From Streptomyces resistomycificus (lineage in GTDB: Bacteria; Actinomycetota; Actinomycetes; Streptomycetales; Streptomycetaceae), in assembly GCF_001514265.1 (NCBI RefSeq), contig NZ_KQ948993.1, forward strand, positions 202,787 to 266,786: DNA of 64,000 nt, read 5' to 3'. Of the stretch, positions 17,642-24,726 are shown piece after piece (position 1 is the first letter of the stretch; each line of letters begins with the position of its first letter). The translations under genes and the position numbers were made by a program. The notes beneath the pieces are model-generated. The model made no database searches. It was not told where the DNA came from and was given only the letters and a program-made list of their open reading frames with translations.

Positions 17642-17920
17642 AGAGCCTGTCGTTTGGATCATGCCGGCGTCGCGGGGCGTGGCACGCGCATCTGCCGCGT
17701 TGCCGTCGGTTGTCGACGTCCCCCACGTCGGTTGTCGACGTCCCCCACGTCGGTTGTCGACGTCCCCCACGTCGATTGTCGACGTCCCCCAGCCTTCGGC
17801 CGGGGGTGCCCCCACCGCGTCGCCGCCCTCCTCCGCCTCGCAGCTGCAGGCACCACGCCCCGCTCGGGTCGGCCGAGAGGCGCGGTGCCTCCCAGCCGGC
17901 CTGATCCAAACGACGGCCCT
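17642..17920. mobile_element. MITE-like element with terminal inverted repeats
   Basis: A segment of about 280 bases bounded by inverted repeats: GTCGTTTGGATCA at 17649-17661 and TGATCCAAACGAC at 17902-17914, continuing after one mismatch into GCCGGC on both sides (about 20 bp, 25 bp imperfect). It encodes no convincing protein. Inside are 22-base tandem repeats and a second hairpin near 17850-17890. The right end abuts the stop codon (TAG, 17919-17921) of the oxidoreductase gene. It looks like a small non-autonomous element or a structured intergenic repeat. Confidence 0.65.
17707..17792. repeat. 22-base tandem repeats
   Basis: Three perfect copies of a 22-base unit starting CGGTTGTCGACGTCCC at 17707-17728, 17729-17750 and 17751-17772, plus a fourth partial and slightly changed copy to 17792. 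They lie inside the MITE-like element. There are no spacers, so it is not a CRISPR array. Confidence 0.9.
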
Positions 17921-18842
17921 AGTCCACGGTCAGCACCAGCTTGCCGCGGGTGTGCCCGTCGCGGCTGATGCGCCAGGCCTCCGCGGCCTCCGCGAGCGGT
18001 AGCGCCCGGTCGATGTGGACGGTCAGCCGGCCCTGGTCGGACAGTTCGGCGAGGGCGGTCAGGTCAGCCGGGTCGGGACGCACCCACACGTAGTGGCCGC
18101 CGTTCTCCAACGCCGTGTGGTCGGCGATGGACGCCAGCCGCTCGGGCCGCTTCAGGACCTGCCGGGACACGTCGACCGCGTCGCCGCCGACGAAGTCGAG
18201 GGCCGCGTCGACGCCGTCCGGGGCCAGTGTGCGGATCCGGTCGACGAGGCCCTCCCCGTAGGTCACGGGCTCCGCGCCGAGGGAACGTACGAAGTCGTGG
18301 TTGCGTTCGCTCGCCGTGCCGATGACCCGGGCACCGAGCGCGGCGGCGATCTGGACGCCGAACATACCGACGCCGCCGGCCGCGGCATGGACGAGGACGG
18401 TCTCGCCGGCGACGACACCGACGCGCTGGATCGACTGGTAGGCGGTCAGGCCGGCCAGCGGCGCTCCGGCGGCCTGCTCCCACGAGAGCGAGGCGGGCTT
18501 GCGCGCCAGCATGCGCACATGGGCGGAGACCAGCTCGGCGTAGGTCCCGAGCTGCACCGAGTCCTTGCGGACATAGCCGAACACCTCGTCGCCGGGTGCG
18601 AACTCCTCGACGTCCAGTCCGACGCGCTCGACGACCCCGGCCACGTCCCAGCCGGGGATCATCGGGAAGTGCGTCTCCATGAGGGCGTCGAGGAGCCCCT
18701 CTCCGAGTTTCCAGTCCACCGGGTTCACACCGGCCGCCTTGACGCGGACGAGGACCTCTCCGGGAGCCACCTTGGGGTCGGGGTGGTCCGCGAGCTTCAG
18801 ATCATCGGGCTGACCGTACTTCTGCAGTGTCATTGCCTTCAT
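17919..18842 (-). CDS. zinc-less MDR oxidoreductase (NADPH:quinone reductase-like)
   Basis: A 307-residue medium-chain dehydrogenase/reductase of the quinone oxidoreductase type. It has the N-terminal GroES-like domain (GEVLVRVKAAGVNPVDWK) and a nucleotide-binding fold with VLVHAAAGGVGMFGVQIAAA near residue 150. It lacks the Cys/His zinc ligands of alcohol dehydrogenases. The C-terminus has the usual ALPLAEAAEAWRISRDGHTRGKLVL. ATG 18842 (MKAMTLQKYG) follows GGAGG. It is divergent from the CoA-transferase gene. Its stop codon touches the end of the repeat element. Confidence 0.9.
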   Translation of the reverse strand: MKAMTLQKYGQPDDLKLADHPDPKVAPGEVLVRVKAAGVNPVDWKLGEGLLDALMETHFPMIPGWDVAGVVERVGLDVEEFAPGDEVFGYVRKDSVQLGTYAELVSAHVRMLARKPASLSWEQAAGAPLAGLTAYQSIQRVGVVAGETVLVHAAAGGVGMFGVQIAAALGARVIGTASERNHDFVRSLGAEPVTYGEGLVDRIRTLAPDGVDAALDFVGGDAVDVSRQVLKRPERLASIADHTALENGGHYVWVRPDPADLTALAELSDQGRLTVHIDRALPLAEAAEAWRISRDGHTRGKLVLTVD

Positions 18843-18995
18843 CCCTCCATGAAAGCAAACGGCGTTTGCAATCAACCCGCGCCTGTAATTACCCGCCACC
18901 TCTCGACCGCCGCCCCTCCCCGGGACCCCTCCGCCCAGGTGAGTGGCCTTGATCACCGTTGACCAGCTCGCGGGCGCGGCCGTACAAAGGGCCGT

Positions 18996-20189
18996 ATGAG
19001 CCTGCCGCAGCTTCCTCTGTCCGGGATCACCGTGGTCAGCCTGGAGCAGGCGGTGGCCGCCCCCTACGCCACGCGTCAACTCGCCGACCTCGGCGCCCGG
19101 GTCATCAAGGTGGAGCGCCCTGGCGACGGCGACTTCGCGCGCCGCTACGACACGACCGTGCACGGCCACTCCAGCTACTTCGTGTGGCTCAACCGCTCCA
19201 AGGAGTCCCTCACGCTGGATCTCAAGGACCCCCGGGGCCTCGACATCCTGCACGAACTCCTGGACGGCGCCGACGTATTCGTGCAGAACCTCGCACCGGG
19301 CGCCGCCGACCGGCTCGGCCTTGGCGCGGCGGCCCTCCAGGAGCGCCGGCCGCGGCTGATCCCGTGCACGATCTCCGGCTACGGCACGAGCGGCCCGTGG
19401 GCCGACCGGAAGTCCTACGACCTGCTGGTGCAGTGCCAGACGGGGCTGGTCTCGCTGACCGGCACCGCCGACGAGACGGCCCGCGTGGGAGTCTCCGTCG
19501 CCGACATCGCGGCCGGCATGTACGCCTACACGGGCGTCCTCACCGCCCTGTACACCCGCGCCACCACCGGGACGGCACATCCCGTGGAGGTGTCCCTGTT
19601 CGAGGCGCTGGCCGAGTGGATGGGCCAGCCCGCCTACTACACCCGCTACGGCGGCACCCAGCCGCCCCGCCTGGGAACCCAGCACGCCACCATCGCCCCC
19701 TACGGCACCTACACCGCCGCCGACGGCAAGGACGTGCTGTTCTCCATCCAGAACGAACGGGAGTGGGTGGCCCTGTGCGCCGGCTTCCTCGGGCGGCCCG
19801 AGCTGGCCGACGATCCGCGCTTCGCCACCGGCTCCGCCCGGGTCGCCCACCGCGAGGAGCTCAACACCGTCGTCGCCGAGCGGGTCGCGTGCTCCGACGC
19901 CGCGGAGATCCTCGAGGACCTGGAGGGCATCGACATCGCCTGCGCCGGCGTCAACGACGTCGCCGCGTTCCTCGACCACCCGGTCCTGGCCGGCCGGGAC
20001 CGCTGGCGCGAGGTGGGTGTGCCCGGCGGGGCCCTGGTGGAGGCGCTGGTGCCACCGGCCGACCTCGCGGGCCTGCCCGCGCGCATGGACCCCGTGCCCG
20101 CCGTGGGCGAACACACCGAGGCGATCCTCACCGAACTCGGACGCGACGCCGCCGACATCGAGGCGCTGCGTGCCGACGCCGTGGTCTGA
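18996..20189 (+). CDS. family III CoA-transferase (CaiB/BaiF)
   Basis: A 397-residue CaiB/BaiF CoA-transferase, moving CoA between carboxylic acids without a covalent acyl-phosphate step. Conserved segments: GARVIKVERPGDGDFAR near residue 35, LNRSKESLTLDLKDPRG near 67 and the catalytic Asp in the segment KSYDLLVQCQTGLVSLTG near 145. It has a full-length single domain. ATG 18996. No thioesterase, dehydrogenase or acyl-CoA synthetase is beside it, so the substrate is open. Confidence 0.9.
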   Translation: MSLPQLPLSGITVVSLEQAVAAPYATRQLADLGARVIKVERPGDGDFARRYDTTVHGHSSYFVWLNRSKESLTLDLKDPRGLDILHELLDGADVFVQNLAPGAADRLGLGAAALQERRPRLIPCTISGYGTSGPWADRKSYDLLVQCQTGLVSLTGTADETARVGVSVADIAAGMYAYTGVLTALYTRATTGTAHPVEVSLFEALAEWMGQPAYYTRYGGTQPPRLGTQHATIAPYGTYTAADGKDVLFSIQNEREWVALCAGFLGRPELADDPRFATGSARVAHREELNTVVAERVACSDAAEILEDLEGIDIACAGVNDVAAFLDHPVLAGRDRWREVGVPGGALVEALVPPADLAGLPARMDPVPAVGEHTEAILTELGRDAADIEALRADAVV

Positions 20190-20251
20190 GCGGTCCTCCG
20201 CGGCCGGGGCTCACCGGGCCACCGCGACCTCGGCGTCGGAGTACCGGGTGG

Positions 20252-20932
20252 TCAGACGCTCGTCGGCTGGTTGCGCGCGACCCTGAACCCCACGTCGTCG
20301 ACACGGAAGGTGGGGTGGCTGCGGCGCCGTACGGACGCCCGGCAGCTCCACTGCTCGTCGAACCAGCCACCGCCCCGCAGCACCCGGTAACTGCCGTAGA
20401 CCTCGGGGTCGTAGAGGTCCCAGCACCACTCCCAGACGTTGCCGAGCATGTCGTACAGGCCCCACGGGTTGGGCCGCTTGGTGCCCACCTCGTGGATCCG
20501 CTCCTCGGAGGTGCCCCGGTACCAGGCGATCTCGTCGAGCGGCCCGTAGCGCGGTCCGGTGGTGCCGGCGCGGCAGGCGTGCTCCCACTCCGCCTCGGTC
20601 GGCAGCCGGTAGCCGTCGGCGCCCGCGTCCCACTCGGCTGTCTCACCGTCGGGGTGGACGCGGTAGGCGGGTGCCAGGCCCTCCAGTCGGGACAGGTCGT
20701 TGCAGAACCGGACGGCGTCTGTCCAGGACACGCTCTCGACGGGGAACCGGTCGCCCGCGGCGCCGCCCGGCCGGGCTCCGGTCACCCGGTCGTACAGCTC
20801 CCGGGTGACCGGACGCGCCGCCAGCAGGCAGGGTGCGAGCTTCACCTCCCACCTGCGTTCGGTCCGCCGGTCCGACAACGTGACCTGTCCCGCCGGTACG
20901 GCGACCATCTCGTGCTCCGGGTTCGTGTCCAC
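20252..20932 (-). CDS. FGE-sulfatase-domain (SUMF1-like) protein
   Basis: About 226 residues with the formylglycine-generating-enzyme fold: FPVESVSWTDAVRFCNDLS, GYRLPTEAEWEHACRAGT, GLYDMLGNVWEWCWD and RVLRGGGWFDEQWSCRASVR. True FGE enzymes have two active-site cysteines in a CxxxxC pattern; here only one Cys is present at that place (EQWSCRASVRRRSHP), so formylglycine generation is doubtful. GTG 20932 and ATG 20908 are both possible; the ATG has GGAG six bases upstream and begins MVAVPAGQ, the usual domain start. No sulfatase gene is nearby. Confidence 0.82.
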   Translation of the reverse strand: MDTNPEHEMVAVPAGQVTLSDRRTERRWEVKLAPCLLAARPVTRELYDRVTGARPGGAAGDRFPVESVSWTDAVRFCNDLSRLEGLAPAYRVHPDGETAEWDAGADGYRLPTEAEWEHACRAGTTGPRYGPLDEIAWYRGTSEERIHEVGTKRPNPWGLYDMLGNVWEWCWDLYDPEVYGSYRVLRGGGWFDEQWSCRASVRRRSHPTFRVDDVGFRVARNQPTSV

Positions 20933-21065
20933 CCGCGGATGATCTCACCCGGCGGGCGGCCTCCCCAGGGCGGTTCCTCGCCGTTCCCGGCACTCCCGGC
21001 ACTCCTGGCGCTCCTGGCCCTTCCTCGACCTTCGTCGCCCTTCCGCGCAGACCTGAGCCGAGAGT

Positions 21066-21266
21066 TCAGCCTCTCCGGTCGAGCGCGATGGCGGCGGCCG
21101 GGCAGACGCTCGCCGCCTCGTGAACGGCCGGGCGCAGTACCGCGGGCGGCTCCGCGTCGAGCAGGACGACCACGCCGTCCTCGTCACGCTGGTCGAACAC
21201 GTCGGGCGCCACCATCACGCACTGCCCGGCGCCACAGCACTTCACTTCGTCCACGGTGATCCTCAT
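21066..21266 (-). CDS. small ferredoxin, P450 partner
   Basis: A 66-residue 3Fe-4S/4Fe-4S-type ferredoxin with KCCGAGQCVMVAPDVFDQ near the N-terminus and SVCPAAAI near the C-terminus, the pattern of ferredoxins that pass electrons to Streptomyces P450s. ATG 21266 follows AGGAGG. It starts 28 bases after the P450 stop on the same strand, so the two form an operon. No ferredoxin reductase is adjacent. Confidence 0.9.
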   Translation of the reverse strand: MRITVDEVKCCGAGQCVMVAPDVFDQRDEDGVVVLLDAEPPAVLRPAVHEAASVCPAAAIALDRRG

Positions 21267-21294
21267 CGCGCCCCTCCTGGTCCCGACGTGCCCG

Positions 21295-22509
21295 TCACCA
21301 CCGCACCGGCAGCTCGTGCAGCCGGCCGACGACGAGGCCCTCGACGCGGCGCAGTTCGTCGGCCCCGACCGCGAGGTCGAGGGTGGGCAGGCGGCGCAGC
21401 AGGACGTCGAGCACGACCTGCAGTTCGGTGCGGGCCAGTGGCTGCCCGAGGCAGGAATGGGCGCCGGCACCGAAGGCGAGGTGCGGGTTGGGGCTGCGGC
21501 CCAGGTCGAGTTCGCCGGCACTCTCGAACGCGGAGTCGTCCCGGTTGGCCGCGGCCATGCTGCACACCACGGTGGTCCCGGAGGGCAGCAGCCCGCTGGA
21601 GATCTCGGCGTCCTCGTGCAGGAACCTCGGCAGCCCGAAGCCGCCGTTGGGGTCGAAGCGGAGGATCTCCTCCACGGCCGTCCGCACCAGGGTCCGGTCG
21701 GCGGCCAGTCGCTCCCAGTGCCGGCGGTCGGCCAGCAGCATGGCCACCATCTTGGCGATCATGCTCGCGGTGGTCTCGTGTCCGGCGACCAGCAGTGCCT
21801 GTGCGGTGGCGACCAGCCCCGCGTCGCTCATCGGCCGACCCTCGGCATCGGTGACGGCGAGGAGTTCGCTGAGCAGGTCGTCGCCCGGCTGCTCGCGTTT
21901 GGTGTCGACGAGGTCGGTGAGACAAGCGGTGAACTCGTGCTGCGCGGCGTCGATCTCGGTCCCGCTGTACTCGGTCAGGCTGAGGGTGACGTCGGACCAG
22001 TGCGCGAACCTGTCCCGGTCGCTCTCCGGGGCGCCGAGCATGTCGCAGATGACCCAGACCGGCAGCGGGAAGGCCAGGTGCGTGACGAGGTCCGCCGGTT
22101 GGCCGTGTTCGAGCATCCCGTCGACGAGCCGGTCGGCCGTCGCCTCGATGCCGGGACGCAGGGCGGCCATCCGCCTGGCGGTGAACCACTTGCCGACCAT
22201 CCGGCGCCAGCGCGCGTGTCCCTCGGCGGCGAGGGTGTTCGCCACCGGGCTGTTGAACAGCCCGCCCGACTCGGTGTCGATGATCCTGGCCGCGCCCGGG
22301 GCGTTCAGCTCGCGCGTGAACCGGGGGTCGGCCAGCACGCTCCGGACGTCCTCGTACCGCGTGACCAGAGCCGCTTCGTCACCGCTGGGCAGCTTCACCC
22401 GCGCCACCGGGCACTGCTGCCGCAACCGGGCCCACTCCGCGGGCGGTTCCAGGGCGGCGGGGGCGGGAAGCGGGTAGTCCAGCGGCTGCTCGATGGGTAC
22501 GTCGCTCAA
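21295..22509 (-). CDS. cytochrome P450
   Basis: A 404-residue bacterial P450, resembling the CYP105-type enzymes. Motifs: I-helix oxygen-activation ALLVAGHETTAS near residue 240, K-helix ExxR (AVEEILRFD) near 280, and the heme loop FGAGAHSCLGQPLAR with the Cys ligand near 350. I start it at TTG 22509 (LSDVPIEQPL) because AGGAGG lies five bases upstream; earlier in-frame starts read through non-protein text. It is followed by its ferredoxin. The substrate is unknown. Confidence 0.92.
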   Translation of the reverse strand: MSDVPIEQPLDYPLPAPAALEPPAEWARLRQQCPVARVKLPSGDEAALVTRYEDVRSVLADPRFTRELNAPGAARIIDTESGGLFNSPVANTLAAEGHARWRRMVGKWFTARRMAALRPGIEATADRLVDGMLEHGQPADLVTHLAFPLPVWVICDMLGAPESDRDRFAHWSDVTLSLTEYSGTEIDAAQHEFTACLTDLVDTKREQPGDDLLSELLAVTDAEGRPMSDAGLVATAQALLVAGHETTASMIAKMVAMLLADRRHWERLAADRTLVRTAVEEILRFDPNGGFGLPRFLHEDAEISSGLLPSGTTVVCSMAAANRDDSAFESAGELDLGRSPNPHLAFGAGAHSCLGQPLARTELQVVLDVLLRRLPTLDLAVGADELRRVEGLVVGRLHELPVRW

Positions 22510-22514
22510 GTGGG

Positions 22515-22571
22515 CCTCCTGTGGGGGGAGAGGTGGGGCTCCGAGAGCCCAGCCAAGCCACCCCACAGGAG
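22515..22571 (-). promoter_or_regulatory. 5' leader hairpin covering the P450 ribosome binding site
   Basis: An 11-base perfect inverted repeat, CTCCTGTGGGG at 22516-22526 and CCCCACAGGAG at 22561-22571, lies just upstream of the P450 start. In the minus-strand transcript the downstream arm contains the AGGAGG ribosome binding site, so folding would hide it. The start codon is the weak TTG. Translational control is inferred. Confidence 0.6.
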
Positions 22572-22573
22572 CA

Positions 22574-22591
22574 AAGTCAAGCAGTTGACTT
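22574..22591. promoter_or_regulatory. operator-like palindrome upstream of the P450
   Basis: AAGTCAA-GCAG-TTGACTT, a perfect 7-base inverted repeat with a 4-base centre, AT-rich in a GC-rich setting. It is placed just upstream of the P450 leader hairpin. The TTGACT half may also be a -35 element. The regulator is not in the immediate neighbourhood. Confidence 0.6.
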
Positions 22592-22645
22592 AAAAACCGG
22601 CCAGCTGGACCGGCCCGCCCGGCGACGGATCATCGGGGCGTCGGA

Positions 22646-23629
22646 TCAGAGGCCGTAACGGCTCTTGAGGTGACGCCAGAAGTCGCGGAACATCCACTTG
22701 TCGAACTCCGTGATCTGCGCGGCGCTGCCGGCCTTCATGAGGAAGCAGCACTGGCCGGTCGGCGTCCAGTCGTAGAAGTCGTCGAGGCCGAAGGTGTGGC
22801 CGACTTCGTGCAGGTAGATGTGGATGTTCTCCTGGTTCAGCGCGCCGGTGAAGTACTCCTGTCCGACCCGCTGCCCCCAGTCGCCGCCGGCACCGCCCTG
22901 GAATCCCTTGGTCAGCCACAGCGACTGGTCGTAGTGACGGGCCGCGCCGCCCGGGCACTTCGAGTAGTTGCCGTCCTGATGGAAGAAGCGCCCGCAGTCC
23001 GGCGCGCACTGCGGGGCGCCGCCCTCGTCCAGGTTCCCGGCGTAGATGTCGACGGAGTTGTCCGTCCACTGCAGGGTCGACCGGTTCTTCACCGCCCAGC
23101 CGACGATGTTGACGGGGACGTTGGTGTAGGGCCAGGCGTTGTGGCCCGTGCCGCCCTCGACCATGACCGACATCCACTTCCCGAACTGCTTCTTCAGCGC
23201 GGTGTGGATCCGGTCGCGCAGGGCGGCGCTGACGGGGGCGTCCGACTCCCAGCGGACGCAGTAGTTGACGCTTCCCCTGTTGGCCATGACCTGGTCCCAG
23301 CCGTAGTTCCGGAAGCCGTAGAGGTTGGGGTAGGTCGACTGGACGTGGTTCCAGACCTCGTTGAGGGGTTGGACCAGGTTGGCGGGCGGGTTCCAGGTGT
23401 CGGCGGCCTGCCCTGGCGGGACGGCTGCGATGACCGGGGTGCCGGTGGCCTGTCCGGCGGCGGCGGCGGCCTGTCCGGCAGCGGCTGCGGATGCGGCCGC
23501 GACCGGGGACGCCGCGGTCGGTGCCGAGGGCGCCGCGGCCTGGGCCGGGCTGATCGCCAGGCCCGGCGCTGCGAGGATCGCCGCCAAGGCGGCTAAGACG
23601 GCGACCAGACGCGCAATGCGGGTGCGCAT
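22646..23629 (-). CDS. secreted metzincin-like zinc metalloprotease
   Basis: A 327-residue exported protein. A Sec-type signal peptide is clear (RTRIARL then a hydrophobic stretch, AQAAAPS cleavage region near residue 32), followed by an Ala-rich linker. The catalytic segment is YLHEVGHTFGLDDFYDW near residue 275: HExxHxxGxxD, the zinc site of Asp-type metzincins such as snapalysin. A Met that may form the Met-turn follows (CCFLMKAG). Several cysteines suggest disulfides. It is larger than snapalysin (about 220), so it is a relative rather than that enzyme. Protein substrate unknown. Confidence 0.82.
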   Translation of the reverse strand: MRTRIARLVAVLAALAAILAAPGLAISPAQAAAPSAPTAASPVAAASAAAAGQAAAAAGQATGTPVIAAVPPGQAADTWNPPANLVQPLNEVWNHVQSTYPNLYGFRNYGWDQVMANRGSVNYCVRWESDAPVSAALRDRIHTALKKQFGKWMSVMVEGGTGHNAWPYTNVPVNIVGWAVKNRSTLQWTDNSVDIYAGNLDEGGAPQCAPDCGRFFHQDGNYSKCPGGAARHYDQSLWLTKGFQGGAGGDWGQRVGQEYFTGALNQENIHIYLHEVGHTFGLDDFYDWTPTGQCCFLMKAGSAAQITEFDKWMFRDFWRHLKSRYGL

Positions 23630-23710
23630 GGTGAACTCCCTTGGTGGGGGTACGGGATTTCCCCCTCAGGTCGCCACCGACCGCCGACAGGTTGCCGTGA
23701 ACATGGCAGA

Positions 23711-23760
23711 AACGGCCCAGGCGGCACACGACGAGGTCGCCGTGTGCCGCCTGGGCCGTT
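23711..23760. terminator. very strong terminator
   Basis: A perfect 20-base stem (arms 23711-23730 and 23741-23760) with a 10-base loop, core GGCCCAGGCGGCACACG. It lies just beyond the stop of the secreted Pro/Ala protein gene and upstream of the metalloprotease gene (both minus strand), so it separates the two transcripts. Confidence 0.9.
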
Positions 23761-23804
23761 GTCGTGAGGCCTTCGCGGCGAGATGGTCGTGAGCCGCCTG
23801 CTGC

Positions 23805-24461
23805 TCAGGAGGCCGGCAGTGCGTCCACGGGCAGCTCCGCAGCCGGAGGTGCCACTGCCGGAAGGTCCGCTGCGGGGAGTTCCGACACGGGCAGCTCCGC
23901 CGCCGGAGGTTCCGCCACCGGCAGCTCTGCCGCGGGCAGTCCGCCGCCCAGCAGCCCCGTGACCAGTCCGATCACCGGCGTCAGAAGCCCGGTCACCGAG
24001 CCCAGCACCGCGCCCAGGTCGAGCGAGGTCAGCGAGCTCACCAGCCCGTCGACCGCCGACTGGAGGGACGTGAGCAGGTCCGACACGGGGTCGGCGGCCG
24101 CCGCCGCGGTCGCCGGGACGGCGGAGGCCGCCAACCGCTGCTGCACGGCGGTGTGCGCGGTCCGTACGGACTTCGCGTACGCCGCCGCCTCGGCCGCGTC
24201 GAGACGGCCGCCGTTCGTCGCGGCGATGGAGCTCACGGCGTCGACCAGTGGAGTGACCACCTCGGCGCGGTCCGCACGCTCCAGCGCGTCGAGCCGTTTC
24301 ACGACCGCGTCCGCCGCGGGCGCGGACCACGCGACCGCGGCCCGGTCCGCGGCCTCTGACGAGATGTCGCTCACGGCGGCGGCCGTGCCGGCCGGCACGA
24401 GCAGCAGGGCCGAACACAGCAGTGGCGGCAGCAGGAGACCGCGGGATACCAGGGGGCGCAT
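23805..24461 (-). CDS. secreted Ala/Leu/Pro-rich protein
   Basis: A 218-residue exported protein of unknown function. The signal peptide is residues 1-30 (LLLPPLLCSALLLVPAGTAAA). A helical middle region follows, then a hydrophobic, Gly-rich stretch (LLTPVIGLVTGLLGGGL), then a C-terminal tail of short repeats of the form AELPV/PPAAELPV/ELPAADLP. ATG 24461 follows AAAGGA. The tail repeats resemble wall- or surface-associated spacer sequences; no sortase motif is seen. The gap 24462-24726 upstream holds nothing I can name. Confidence 0.7.
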   Translation of the reverse strand: MRPLVSRGLLLPPLLCSALLLVPAGTAAAVSDISSEAADRAAVAWSAPAADAVVKRLDALERADRAEVVTPLVDAVSSIAATNGGRLDAAEAAAYAKSVRTAHTAVQQRLAASAVPATAAAAADPVSDLLTSLQSAVDGLVSSLTSLDLGAVLGSVTGLLTPVIGLVTGLLGGGLPAAELPVAEPPAAELPVSELPAADLPAVAPPAAELPVDALPAS

Positions 24462-24726
24462 GCACGTTCCTTTCGAAATCGCTGTTCCTGCGATCACCGT
24501 GGAAAGCACCCCGGCCCGCCGCAACCGGTGCCGCGGCTACTTCCCCTCGCCCTCCCCTCACCTCAGAGGCACTGACCAGCAGCTTTCCCCGAACGCAGAG
24601 CCGCTTTACCCAGCACGGCCCGTTCGTCCGTCAGGGTGCGGCACGGCTCGGGCCTGGAAGCGGGCCTGGACGGCAGCGCGGGTCGCGGTCGGCCACGAGG
24701 CCATCGGCACCCGGTCCGGTCACCCT

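Noticed and set aside
17707..17792. 22-base repeats as a CRISPR array
   Set aside because: No spacers between units and no cas genes; a simple tandem repeat.
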